NCBI GenBank assembly: GCA_965546615.1 | Contig: CBEUVQ010000010.1 | Span: forward strand, 1 to 64,000 | Source of the DNA: CBEUVQ01 sp965546615 | GTDB lineage: Bacteria; Bacillota; Desulfotomaculia; Desulfotomaculales; Desulfohalotomaculaceae | Length of the DNA stretch: 64,000 nucleotides | Reading direction: 5' to 3' | Part shown: positions 16,898-25,024 of the stretch, piece by piece | Numbering within the stretch: the first letter of the stretch is position 1 | How the letters are laid out: every line of letters begins with the position of its first letter | Notes under the pieces: model-generated | The model's database searches: none | What the model was told of the DNA's origin: nothing | What the model saw: the letters and a program-made list of their open reading frames with translations, nothing else | Translations under genes and position numbers: made by a program

Positions 16898-19309
16898 ATG
16901 AGCACATTAACACTTAAAGTTACCGGTATGACTTGTGCAGCCTGCTCATCAAGGGTGGAAAGGGCATTGTCTAAAATGCCTGGCATAAAGTCAGCACAAG
17001 TGAACTTGGCATTAGAGACAGCAACGATAGAATATGATGCTGACGTTGTTGGTAAAAAAGAAATTATTGACCAAATTACTGTTATTGGTTACGGTGTGCA
17101 GGTGGATAAAATTCAGTTTGCTATCAGCGGCATGACTTGTGCAGCTTGTTCTGCAAGGGTGGAACGAGGCTTAAAAAAAATGCCCGGCATTATCAATGCT
17201 GTAGTTAATTTAGCAGCTGAAAAAGCTGCAGTAGAATATAACCCCGCAGAAATTGACATAGAAGATATCAAGCGAAAAATCCATGAGATAGGTTATAAGC
17301 CTGTTGGTTTGGATGATGGTGCGGACAGCGACAGGGAAAAGGTACTGCGTGAAAAAGAAATTAAAAGGCAGCGGACTACTTTTCTTTTATCTGTCGTTTT
17401 TTCCTTTCCGCTGTTGTTATTTATGCTGGCGATGCTTTTCCGACTGGAGAACTTAATGAATTTAGTTATCTTTCATCCGAAAGTTCAATTTGTTTTTGCC
17501 ACATTGGTACAATTCATTCCCGGCTGGCACTTTTATAAAGATGGTTATGCCAGCTTAAAAGGCGGCAGTGCCAATATGTCTGTATTGGTGGCATTAGGGA
17601 CCAGTGCGGCTTATTTTTACAGTGTGGCAGCTACCTTTTTTGGTCGGCAGCTGGGCATTGACCACGTTTATTATGAAAGTGCGGCAATCATCATTACTTT
17701 GGTGTTACTGGGTAAAATGTTAGAATCGCGAGCTAAAGGACGCACTTCTGAAGCTATTCGCAAATTGATGGGTTTAAGGGCCAAGACTGCACGGGTAATC
17801 CGCAGCGGTCAAGAAATAGAAGTACCGATTGAGGAAGTTAACGTTGGCGACCTGGTGGTTGTACGCCCCGGCGAAAAAATCCCGGTAGACGGCATTATTC
17901 GCGAAGGCAGATCAACTGTAGATGAAGCAATGCTAACCGGAGAAAGTATACCGGTTGATAAAAAGCCCGGTGATGAGGTAATTGGAGCGACAATCAATAA
18001 ATTAGGAACATTTAAATTTGAAGCTGCTAAAGTGGGGCGGGATACCGCATTGGCGCAAATCATCAAAATTGTTGAAGACGCCCAGAGCTCAAAAGCACCG
18101 GTGCAGCGGACCGCTGATATTGTTTCAGCATATTTTGTTCCTGCTGTTGTAGGAATCGCAGTTTTAACATTTTTCAGTTGGTATTTCTACGGTGCCCCGG
18201 GAGATTTTACACGTGCTTTAATTAGCTTTACGGCAGTGATGGTGATAGCTTGTCCGTGTGCATTAGGTTTAGCCACCCCGACTTCAATTATGGTGGGCAC
18301 CGGTAAAGGAGCGGAATACGGCATCCTGATTAAAGGAGGGGAACACTTAGAAAACGCATACCGGTTGGATACGCTGGTGCTGGACAAAACCGGTACTATT
18401 ACTAAAGGGGAATCTTCTTTAACGGATATTATTCCTAATCAAGGAACAACAGAGCAGGAATTATTGCAATTGGCTGCTTCGGTAGAAAAAATGTCCGAGC
18501 ACCCGTTAGCCCAAGCAGTTGTTAGTGCGGCCAAAGAACGGGGAATGCAGCTGTCTGAGCCTGATAACTTTGAAGCAATACCCGGTCATGGCGTTAAAGC
18601 CCGGCTAAATGGTAAACAAGTCTTAATCGGCACAATAAAGTTAATGAAGAAAAACGGTATTGATGTTATCGGTTTATTTGAAAGTACCCAAAAGCTCGAA
18701 GAAAATGGTAAAACCGTAATGTACATTGCCTTGGACGGGCAGCTGTTGGGTATTATAGCGGTGGCGGATACCGTGAAAGAAAATTCCCGACAGGCAATTA
18801 AAGCGCTGCAGGATTTGAATATAGAAGTGTGGATGATTACCGGTGACAATCAGCGTACAGCGAAGGCCATTGCTCGCGAAGTTGGCATTACCAACGTAAT
18901 AGCTGAAGTACTGCCGGAGCAAAAGGCCGAAAAGGTTGCCGAACTGAAAAATCAAGGGAAAAAAGTAGGCATGGTTGGTGACGGCATTAATGATGCCCCG
19001 GCACTGGCATGCGCAGATGTTGGATTTGCCATTGGCACCGGTACTGATGTAGCGATGGAAGCAGCAGATATTACTTTAATTCGCGGTGATTTGTCCGGTG
19101 TAGTCAACAGCATTAAATTATCACGTGCCACAATGCGAAATATTAAACAAAACTTATTCTGGGCATTGATTTATAATACCATTGGCATTCCGGCTGCAGC
19201 TCTGGGTTACTTAAACCCGATTTTAGCCGGGGCTGCTATGGCTTTTAGTTCAGTATCTGTAGTGAGCAATGCCTTGAGATTAAAAAGGCTTAAATTACAA
19301 AACATATAA
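16898..19309 (+). CDS. copA: Copper-exporting P1B-type ATPase
   Basis: An 803-residue heavy-metal ATPase that pumps Cu(I) out across the cytoplasmic membrane. Two N-terminal metal-binding domains carry GMTCAACS near residues 8-15 and 78-85. Eight membrane helices follow, with the metal-selective CPC motif in IACPCALGLATP near 450. The catalytic parts are TGES, DKTGT near 495 (phosphorylated Asp), SEHPLAQ near 530 and GDGINDAPAL near 695. The CPC motif plus the YN and MxSS helices support copper rather than zinc. It forms an operon with copZ, 18 bases downstream. ATG 16898 has TTAGGAG in front. Confidence 0.95.
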   Translation: MSTLTLKVTGMTCAACSSRVERALSKMPGIKSAQVNLALETATIEYDADVVGKKEIIDQITVIGYGVQVDKIQFAISGMTCAACSARVERGLKKMPGIINAVVNLAAEKAAVEYNPAEIDIEDIKRKIHEIGYKPVGLDDGADSDREKVLREKEIKRQRTTFLLSVVFSFPLLLFMLAMLFRLENLMNLVIFHPKVQFVFATLVQFIPGWHFYKDGYASLKGGSANMSVLVALGTSAAYFYSVAATFFGRQLGIDHVYYESAAIIITLVLLGKMLESRAKGRTSEAIRKLMGLRAKTARVIRSGQEIEVPIEEVNVGDLVVVRPGEKIPVDGIIREGRSTVDEAMLTGESIPVDKKPGDEVIGATINKLGTFKFEAAKVGRDTALAQIIKIVEDAQSSKAPVQRTADIVSAYFVPAVVGIAVLTFFSWYFYGAPGDFTRALISFTAVMVIACPCALGLATPTSIMVGTGKGAEYGILIKGGEHLENAYRLDTLVLDKTGTITKGESSLTDIIPNQGTTEQELLQLAASVEKMSEHPLAQAVVSAAKERGMQLSEPDNFEAIPGHGVKARLNGKQVLIGTIKLMKKNGIDVIGLFESTQKLEENGKTVMYIALDGQLLGIIAVADTVKENSRQAIKALQDLNIEVWMITGDNQRTAKAIAREVGITNVIAEVLPEQKAEKVAELKNQGKKVGMVGDGINDAPALACADVGFAIGTGTDVAMEAADITLIRGDLSGVVNSIKLSRATMRNIKQNLFWALIYNTIGIPAAALGYLNPILAGAAMAFSSVSVVSNALRLKRLKLQNI

Positions 19310-19327
19310 AAACAGGAGGTAACGGCG

Positions 19328-19540
19328 ATGGCTGTAATCGAAGAAAAAATTAATGTCAACGGAATGTCCTGCGGTCACTGCACTGCTGCGGTAGAAAGGG
19401 CGTTAAAAGCACTGCCCGGTGTGGAAAAAGCGAAAGCAAGCCTGGAGGACAAAAATGTCACAGTAACCTATGACCCGGGAAAAACTTCACGCAGTGACAT
19501 AAAAAAAGCAATTGAAGAAGAGGGATATGAAGTACTGTAA
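19328..19540 (+). CDS. copZ: Copper chaperone, heavy-metal-associated domain
   Basis: A 70-residue single HMA domain with GMSCGHCTAAVERAL at residues 12-26, whose two cysteines bind Cu(I). It would hand copper to CopA, encoded directly upstream. The length and ending (EEEGYEVL) are those of CopZ. An AGGAGG site precedes ATG 19328. Confidence 0.93.
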   Translation: MAVIEEKINVNGMSCGHCTAAVERALKALPGVEKAKASLEDKNVTVTYDPGKTSRSDIKKAIEEEGYEVL

Positions 19541-19544
19541 TCAA

Positions 19545-19575
19545 AACTCGCAGCCTAAATGCTGCGAGTTTTTTT
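19545..19575 (+). terminator. Intrinsic terminator after copAZ
   Basis: Ten-base-pair stem AACTCGCAGC / GCTGCGAGTT, loop CTAAAT, followed by a T-run of seven. Confidence 0.92.
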
Positions 19576-19726
19576 GTGCTATCATCTATGACATGCGCAT
19601 ATCTTCTTAACAAAATATAGTATTATGTAAACTTATAACTCCTTTGGCATCAAAAAAGTATTTTAATTTGTGTCATTATGACAAAACAAAACATATTATG
19701 TAAAAAATGCCAAGGAGGTTTTAAAG

Positions 19727-20023
19727 GTGTGGTCCAGACATAGTTATTACTGCCTTTTAAATTTTTTGTACGAGTATTTGTGTTATTCCCAAAAGTGGTG
19801 TAAGTGCTGCTGCAAACCGAGCAAAAAGGTGTGTCATCCGGAGAAAGACAGAGAGTACTACAAAAAATACTATCAGGGGAAAATGAAACAATGTGAAGAG
19901 AAGTGCGACAAATGCGGCGATGATGAAGAATGTAAAAAGTACTATAAAAATAAATATAATCACTACTATAAGAAATACAAAAAATACTGTGGAGATAAAA
20001 AACAGCATTCTTGCAAAAAATAA
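19727..20023 (+). CDS. Cys/Lys/Tyr-rich small protein, possible spore coat component
   Basis: A 98-residue protein that starts with GTG 19727, with AAGGAGG eight bases before it. Composition is extreme: 14 cysteines, many lysines and tyrosines. Residues 1-28 hold a hydrophobic aromatic stretch ending in WCKCCCK. Later come CEEKCDKCGDDEEC and tyrosine pairs set in lysine (EYYKKYY, HYYKKYKKYC). Such makeup is typical of cross-linked spore coat or crust proteins, but I recognise no named family. Upstream ACATATTATG resembles the -10 of late mother-cell sigma factors, which is weak evidence. The gene stands alone between copZ and mgtE. Confidence 0.72.
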   Translation: MWSRHSYYCLLNFLYEYLCYSQKWCKCCCKPSKKVCHPEKDREYYKKYYQGKMKQCEEKCDKCGDDEECKKYYKNKYNHYYKKYKKYCGDKKQHSCKK

Positions 20024-20033
20024 GCATGCAGAG

Positions 20034-20054
20034 CCCTATCCGTTTTGGATAGGG
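20034..20054 (+). terminator. Hairpin between the Cys-rich gene and mgtE
   Basis: Stem CCCTATCC / GGATAGGG with loop GTTTT. There is only TTCC after it, so it is a weak terminator or a leader hairpin for mgtE. Confidence 0.45.
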
Positions 20055-20083
20055 TTCCGTTATCTTATCAAGGAAGTGGGAGC

Positions 20084-21442
20084 ATGCTTAAGCAAGCTGA
20101 TGAAAATCAAATTCTGCTGTTAATAATTAGATATCTTAAAGAACAAAAATCTGTTGAACTGCAAAATTTAATAAATGAACTGCAGCCTTACGATTTTGCA
20201 AAATTGTATAAAGATCTTCCGGAAAAACACCACGCAAAATTCCTTTTATTATTAACACCAAAGCAAATTGCCAACTTAATTCAACAATTGGATAAAGAGA
20301 TGCAAATTGACATCCTGCACAAATTGGGATTGGAAAAATCATCTAAAGTAATGGATATTATGGAAAATGATGACTTAGCTGACCTTTTAAGCTATCTGTC
20401 ATTGGAAGAAATTGAAGAGTTTTTACAATTGATGAGGAAAGAAGAATCTCAATCGGTGCAAAGTTTGTTAAGCTACCCTTCCGATACTGCCGGCGGAATA
20501 ATGACCAACCGATTTGTTTGGATTCGCAGTTATTATACCGTCAGTGAAGCGGTAGACAAACTTAAATCTTTTGCCGAATACGCTGAAAATCTTTATTACT
20601 TGTATGTTTTAGATGAAGATAAAAAGCTGGTTGGGGTAGTGTCATTTCGTGATCTGTTATTAGCGGATGCTAATGATAAAATCAGTAACATTATGTATGA
20701 CCGGGTAATAGCTGTTCCGGTGGATATGGATCAAGAGGATGTTGCCCGAATTATTGAACGTTACGACTTCATTGCCGTACCGGTAATCAATGATCAAAAG
20801 CACATTTTGGGGATAGTTACAGTTGACGATGTATTAGATGTATTAATTCAAGAAGCTAACGAAGATATTGAAAAAATCTCGGCATCCGGTAAATCGATAG
20901 ACTTTTCCACCGATGCTTTTACTGCATCGGTGCGCCGTTTGCCTTGGTTGATTTTGCTGCTGTTTATCGGCATTATCTCCGGCAGTATTATCAGCAGTTT
21001 TGAAACTGCGCTGCAAAAAGCAGTATCGTTAGCTTTTTTTATACCAATGATTGCCGGCATGACCGGAAATACCGGCACCCAATCGCTCGCTGTTGTTGTA
21101 CGCGGGTTGGTATCAAATGATATTGATCGCAGAACGCTGTATCGACTGTTTTTTCGAGAGTTAGGTGTTGGCTTAATAATCGGTACCATTTGTGGGCTTT
21201 TAATTTCCGTAATTGCTTACGTTTGGCAGGAGAATTTGGTGCTTGGTTTGGTTGTTGGTTCTTCATTGTTTATTACTCTAATCATTGGTACTATGGCCGG
21301 AACAATTATTCCGCTGATTCTTTATCGTTTTAAAATTGACCCGGCGGTAGCATCCGGACCGCTGATCACTACCTTAAATGATATTTTTTCATTAACAGTG
21401 TATTTTGGTTTAGCGTCATTGTTTATCTCTAAATTGGTGTAA
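20084..21442 (+). CDS. mgtE: MgtE-family magnesium transporter
   Basis: A 452-residue Mg2+ channel. The N-terminal MgtE domain (about residues 15-125) is followed by two CBS domains (about 130-255) that sense Mg2+, then five membrane helices. The pore signature GMTGNTGTQSLAVVVRG lies near 324 and PLITTLNDIFSL near 427, with the Asp that binds Mg2+ at the pore. Start ATG 20084 follows AAGGAAG by seven bases. The frame extends upstream, but the family begins about here. No M-box riboswitch is visible in front. Confidence 0.93.
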   Translation: MLKQADENQILLLIIRYLKEQKSVELQNLINELQPYDFAKLYKDLPEKHHAKFLLLLTPKQIANLIQQLDKEMQIDILHKLGLEKSSKVMDIMENDDLADLLSYLSLEEIEEFLQLMRKEESQSVQSLLSYPSDTAGGIMTNRFVWIRSYYTVSEAVDKLKSFAEYAENLYYLYVLDEDKKLVGVVSFRDLLLADANDKISNIMYDRVIAVPVDMDQEDVARIIERYDFIAVPVINDQKHILGIVTVDDVLDVLIQEANEDIEKISASGKSIDFSTDAFTASVRRLPWLILLLFIGIISGSIISSFETALQKAVSLAFFIPMIAGMTGNTGTQSLAVVVRGLVSNDIDRRTLYRLFFRELGVGLIIGTICGLLISVIAYVWQENLVLGLVVGSSLFITLIIGTMAGTIIPLILYRFKIDPAVASGPLITTLNDIFSLTVYFGLASLFISKLV

Positions 21443-21547
21443 ATAACTAAACTGCATATTTGCCCATTCATCAATCCAAAATATAAAAAGACTGACTGAT
21501 GCAGCTAAACGCTGTAATCTGCGATTTAACAGTTCAGGGGTGATAAA

Positions 21548-22027
21548 ATGTCTGACAGCAAAAATAACAGCTTAACTCTTACCAAGCAGGAATATAAGGC
21601 GATTTACACAAAAAAAGAACCACCGCGTCCGCTGTTAAATAATGTTTTAAAAGCTTTTTTTGTTGGCGGCTTAATTGCAGTATTAGGCCAAGGTATTTCG
21701 GAATTTTATTTATGGAATTTTGATTTTACTGAAAAAACAGTCGGCAGCCCTACATCTGCAACGCTGATCATTATCTCCGTTATTCTCACATCGATAGGTA
21801 TTTATGATCATATTGGACAATGGGCCGGTGCGGGAACAGCAGTGCCGGTGACCGGTTTTGCCAATACAGTTGCTTCTGCTGCCATTGAGCATCGCAGTGA
21901 AGGCTTTGTACTGGGCGTGGGCGGTAATATGTTTAAGATAGCCGGCCCGGTAATTGTCTACGGCGTTTTTTCATCGTTTGTGATAGCGCTGATCATTTCA
22001 ATTATTACTATGGCGGGAGGAATATAA
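21548..22027 (+). CDS. spoVAC: Stage V sporulation protein AC
   Basis: A 159-residue membrane protein of the SpoVA complex, which moves calcium-dipicolinate into the forespore and out again at germination. It has a basic N-terminal stretch (LTLTKQEYKAIYTKK) and about five hydrophobic segments, with GQWAGAGTAVPVTGFANTV in the middle, a hallmark of SpoVAC/AE. In Bacillus, SpoVAC is the mechanosensitive channel. It is the first gene of an operon running to 24939, with GGGGTGATAAA before ATG 21548. Confidence 0.93.
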   Translation: MSDSKNNSLTLTKQEYKAIYTKKEPPRPLLNNVLKAFFVGGLIAVLGQGISEFYLWNFDFTEKTVGSPTSATLIIISVILTSIGIYDHIGQWAGAGTAVPVTGFANTVASAAIEHRSEGFVLGVGGNMFKIAGPVIVYGVFSSFVIALIISIITMAGGI

Positions 22028-22029
22028 AA

Positions 22030-23037
22030 TTGCTGCAACGACATCAAAGCTGGGTGTTTGAGAATAAACCGGTGATCATTTCTACCGCTGTTGTAGGTGG
22101 ACCGCTGGAAGCACAAGGCCCTTTGGCTGATGACTTTGATTTATTACATAGTGATTTATGGTTGGAACAAGACAGCTATGAGAAGGCAGAAAAAAAGATG
22201 TTGGAGCAGGCTTGTGAGCTCGCCATTCAGAAGGCCGGGCTTAAAAAGCAGGATATTCACTTTTTTCTCAGCGGGGATTTGATGAATCAAATTATTTCCA
22301 GCACTTTTACTGCCCGCACGCTGTCTGTTCCTTACATAGGGATATTTGGTGCATGCTCCAGTTCAATGGAAGGGTTGGCGTTGGGTTCGCAGTTGGTGAG
22401 CAGTGGCGCCGCTCAGCGAATTCTTTGTGCTACTAGCAGTCACAATGCGTCGGTAGAAAAACAATTTCGGTATCCCACTGAATATGGAGCCCAAAAACCG
22501 CCGACTGCTCAGTGGACAGTAACCGGTGCAGGTGCAGCGGTTGTAGCAAATGATGGAATTGGTCCCAGAGTTACATCGGCAACTATAGGACGGGTGGTTG
22601 ACTTAGGTATTAAAGACCCGTTCAATATGGGGGCAGCGATGGCACCGGCAGCGCTGGATACTATTATCGCCCATTTTAGAGATTTGAATATATCTGCTGC
22701 TGATTATGACTTAATTGCTACCGGAGATCTTGGCCAGGTCGGTTACGAGATCTTAAAGGATTTATTAGTTAAACACCATATTGAAATACCGGAAGAAAAG
22801 TATGTGGATTGCGGCCTGCTGATTTACAGTAAAGAACAAGCGGTATTTTCAGGCGGCAGCGGCTGCGCTTGTTCGGCAGCTGTCACTTATGGGCACATTT
22901 TAAACCGGATGAAAAAAGGCGAACTTAAAAAAGTGTTGATTGTGGCAACAGGTGCTCTTTTATCGCCGCTGTCATATCAGCAGAAAGAAAGTATCCCTTG
23001 TATTGCTCACGCTGTAGCTATTGAATCTCACGTTTAA
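22030..23037 (+). CDS. spoVAD: Stage V sporulation protein AD
   Basis: A 335-residue soluble protein with a thiolase-like fold that binds dipicolinic acid on the spore inner membrane. Landmarks are FGACSSSMEGLALG near residue 110, TGAGAAVV near 167, FNMGAAMAPAA near 199 and GGSGCACSAAVTYGHIL near 276. Start is TTG 22030, after GGGAGG; it is three bases from the spoVAC stop. It sits between its membrane partners. Confidence 0.94.
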   Translation: MLQRHQSWVFENKPVIISTAVVGGPLEAQGPLADDFDLLHSDLWLEQDSYEKAEKKMLEQACELAIQKAGLKKQDIHFFLSGDLMNQIISSTFTARTLSVPYIGIFGACSSSMEGLALGSQLVSSGAAQRILCATSSHNASVEKQFRYPTEYGAQKPPTAQWTVTGAGAAVVANDGIGPRVTSATIGRVVDLGIKDPFNMGAAMAPAALDTIIAHFRDLNISAADYDLIATGDLGQVGYEILKDLLVKHHIEIPEEKYVDCGLLIYSKEQAVFSGGSGCACSAAVTYGHILNRMKKGELKKVLIVATGALLSPLSYQQKESIPCIAHAVAIESHV

Positions 23038-23050
23038 GGAGTGAATGCCG

Positions 23051-23404
23051 TTGGAAGCATATTTTTGGGCCTTTGTGGTAGGTGGCTTGATTTGTGTAAT
23101 AGGGCAGTTAATGATGGACATAGGAAGACTTACACCTGCACATACTATGAGCATATTGGTAGTAGCCGGTGCAGTATTAGGCGGGTTGGGATTATATCAG
23201 CCGCTGATTGATTTTGCCGGAGCAGGAGCTACTGTGCCGATTACCAGTTTTGGCAATTCTTTAGTAAACGGTGCACTGGCAGAAGCAAAAAGCACCGGCA
23301 TCATCGGCATTCTGACAGGGATATTTGAAGTAACCAGTGCCGGCATCTCGGCGGCAATAATATTTGGCTTTATTGCCGCTTTGCTGGTTAAATCAAAAGG
23401 TTAG
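23051..23404 (+). CDS. spoVAE: Stage V sporulation protein AE (AEb type)
   Basis: A 117-residue membrane protein of the dipicolinate channel. It has four hydrophobic segments and the SpoVAE sequences VVGGLICVIGQLMMD and FAGAGATVPITSFGNSLV. TTG 23051 is preferred, because GGAG at 23038-23041 is nine bases away and the family starts here. ATG 23045, in the same frame, is only three bases from that site. It is closely related to SpoVAC, as usual. Confidence 0.92.
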   Translation: MEAYFWAFVVGGLICVIGQLMMDIGRLTPAHTMSILVVAGAVLGGLGLYQPLIDFAGAGATVPITSFGNSLVNGALAEAKSTGIIGILTGIFEVTSAGISAAIIFGFIAALLVKSKG

Positions 23405-23429
23405 TCTATCTATCAGAAAGGTGATTTCA

Positions 23430-23867
23430 TTGAAATACTTAGCTAAATCTGTAGCTGTTTTTTTAATTCTGCTATCCTTTGGCTGCCAAGCTGTTCAAAA
23501 GCCGGTACATCAGCCGGAAAATATATCTTCATCTAAAATTCAAACAGATGCTGATCTGGCAGCAAAAGCGGAAAAAATTGCCCAAAGCGTCAGCGGAGTA
23601 GATGACAGCGTTGCGGTAGTGGTTAACAAAGATGTTTCTGTGGGATTAAAAGTCAGCGGCTTTAACCGCCTGCGCTTAAAAACTATTCGCTCGGAAGTGC
23701 ATCAAGCTGTGCGCTCGACGGTAGGCGATGTATATAAAATTCATGTTACAACAGACAAAAAAATATATACACAATTAGCGGATATTAAGCAAGAAATAAA
23801 GCGGAATAAACTGAATGATAATTTGTTAAAAGTATTTAACAAAGCAAATGAAGACATGAAAGGCTAA
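23430..23867 (+). CDS. YhcN/YlaJ-type sporulation lipoprotein
   Basis: A 145-residue lipoprotein. The signal peptide runs from residue 1 to the lipobox LSFGC near 20, and the lipid-bearing cysteine would be followed by a polar linker. The mature domain reads AAKAEKIAQSVSGVDDSVAVVVNKDVSVG (split: AEKIAQSVSGVDD, AVVVNKDVSVG), the core of the YhcN/YlaJ family found in spore inner membranes. Start is TTG 23430, with AGAAAGGTGAT before it. It belongs to the spoVA operon. The exact role in spores or germination is not known. Confidence 0.85.
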   Translation: MKYLAKSVAVFLILLSFGCQAVQKPVHQPENISSSKIQTDADLAAKAEKIAQSVSGVDDSVAVVVNKDVSVGLKVSGFNRLRLKTIRSEVHQAVRSTVGDVYKIHVTTDKKIYTQLADIKQEIKRNKLNDNLLKVFNKANEDMKG

Positions 23868-23880
23868 GGAGTAAATACTT

Positions 23881-24555
23881 GTGCTGCTGATTATTATCCG
23901 TACTTTAATTTTATTTGTAATTGTTGTAATTAGTTTGAGATTAATGGGTAAACGTCAAATTGGCCAATTACAGCCTTATGAGTTGGTAATTATTATTTTA
24001 TTAGCCGATATGACAGTAACTCCGATGAACAATACCGGCATACCGCTGCTGTCCGGAATTGTGCCGGTTTTAACACTGGTGCTGCTGCAGGTAATTTTAT
24101 CTTACTCGTCGTTAAAAAGTGAGCGGGTACGCGGAATGATCTGCGGCACACCGACAGTGTTGATTGCTAACGGTAAAATTGTGGAAAAAGAAATGAAGCG
24201 GCTTCGCTATAATATTAATGATTTACTTGAACAACTGCGGGCCAAAAACACACCGAATATTGCCGATGTTGAATTTGCAATTTTAGAAACAAGTGGTCAA
24301 TTAAGTGTTATTCCAAAGTCACAAAAACGGCCGGTTGTTCCGGAGGATATTAACTTAGCCACTAAATATGAAGGTATACCCATTACTTTAGTAATTGATG
24401 GGTATGTTTTTCACGATAACCTTATCAAAAATAATTTAAGTGAAAAATGGTTAAGAGAAGAATTAAAAAAATTTGGCATTGATGATATTAAAAATGTGCT
24501 TTTTGCCAGTTTAGATACCCAAGGGAACTTGTTTTTTCAAAAAAAGGAGAAGTAG
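23881..24555 (+). CDS. DUF421 (YetF-like) membrane protein
   Basis: A 224-residue protein with three N-terminal membrane helices (about 1-20, 35-50 and 58-75) and a soluble C-terminal DUF421 region (MGKRQIGQLQPYELVIIIL, ILLADMTVTPM, FAILETSGQLSVIP). YetF and its 2Duf relatives lie in the spore inner membrane of Bacillus and affect heat resistance. This protein lacks the extra DUF1657 part of 2Duf. Start GTG 23881 follows AAGGAG. Cotranscription with spoVA genes argues for a spore role. Confidence 0.85.
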   Translation: MLLIIIRTLILFVIVVISLRLMGKRQIGQLQPYELVIIILLADMTVTPMNNTGIPLLSGIVPVLTLVLLQVILSYSSLKSERVRGMICGTPTVLIANGKIVEKEMKRLRYNINDLLEQLRAKNTPNIADVEFAILETSGQLSVIPKSQKRPVVPEDINLATKYEGIPITLVIDGYVFHDNLIKNNLSEKWLREELKKFGIDDIKNVLFASLDTQGNLFFQKKEK

Positions 24556-24558
24556 TTT

Positions 24559-24939
24559 ATGCGCTTAATCATTTCACTGAGTATTATTTTGGCGTTATTT
24601 ATTGCTTTAGGTTTTTGGACAAATCACACACTGAACACCACCGCGCAGGAGTTTTCTAAGCGCATCGACGACATCACTGACCTTGTTGAAAATCAAGATT
24701 GGCTGAAAGCAGAACAACAAATAATTGCTTTAGAAGAAGAATGGAGTAAAAAGGCAAATTGGTGGCCGGTAATGTTAGATCATCAAGAAATTGACAATAT
24801 TGATTTTGCTTTCGCCAAACTGAAAAAATATGCGAGCACCGAAGATAACACTTTAACTTTAGGTTTGCTCTCAGAATTAAAAATGATGCTGCAGCACATT
24901 TCTGAGAAAGAAGCAGTAAACATCAAAAATATCTTATAG
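24559..24939 (+). CDS. DUF4363 family protein
   Basis: A 126-residue protein with one N-terminal membrane anchor (residues 3-22) and a helical outer domain (QEFSKRIDDITDLVENQDW, EEEWSKKANWWPVMLDH). The family is common in Clostridia, often next to DUF421 genes, and has no known function. It is the last gene of the spoVA operon, three bases after the DUF421 stop, and a terminator follows. Confidence 0.82.
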   Translation: MRLIISLSIILALFIALGFWTNHTLNTTAQEFSKRIDDITDLVENQDWLKAEQQIIALEEEWSKKANWWPVMLDHQEIDNIDFAFAKLKKYASTEDNTLTLGLLSELKMMLQHISEKEAVNIKNIL

Positions 24940-24952
24940 ATATAACAGGAGT

Positions 24953-25006
24953 AACGCGTACTATTGTAGAATAAAACAAGTTACCAAACAATAGTTCGCG
25001 TTTTTT
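24953..25006 (+). terminator. Terminator of the spoVA operon
   Basis: AACGCGTACTATTGT pairs with ACAATAGTTCGCGTT, 14 of 15 bases, across a 20-base loop, and the stem runs into six T. The large loop is unusual. The loop sequence carries nothing recognisable. Confidence 0.75.
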
Positions 25007-25024
25007 AAGGTGGTGCATTTTTAA

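Noticed and set aside
19757..20008. Minus-strand hydrophobic frame antisense to the Cys-rich gene
   Set aside because: It mirrors the lysine and tyrosine codons of the real gene and has no ribosome site.
20024..20083. M-box (Mg2+) riboswitch before mgtE
   Set aside because: The leader is only about 60 bases with one eight-pair hairpin, too short for an M-box.
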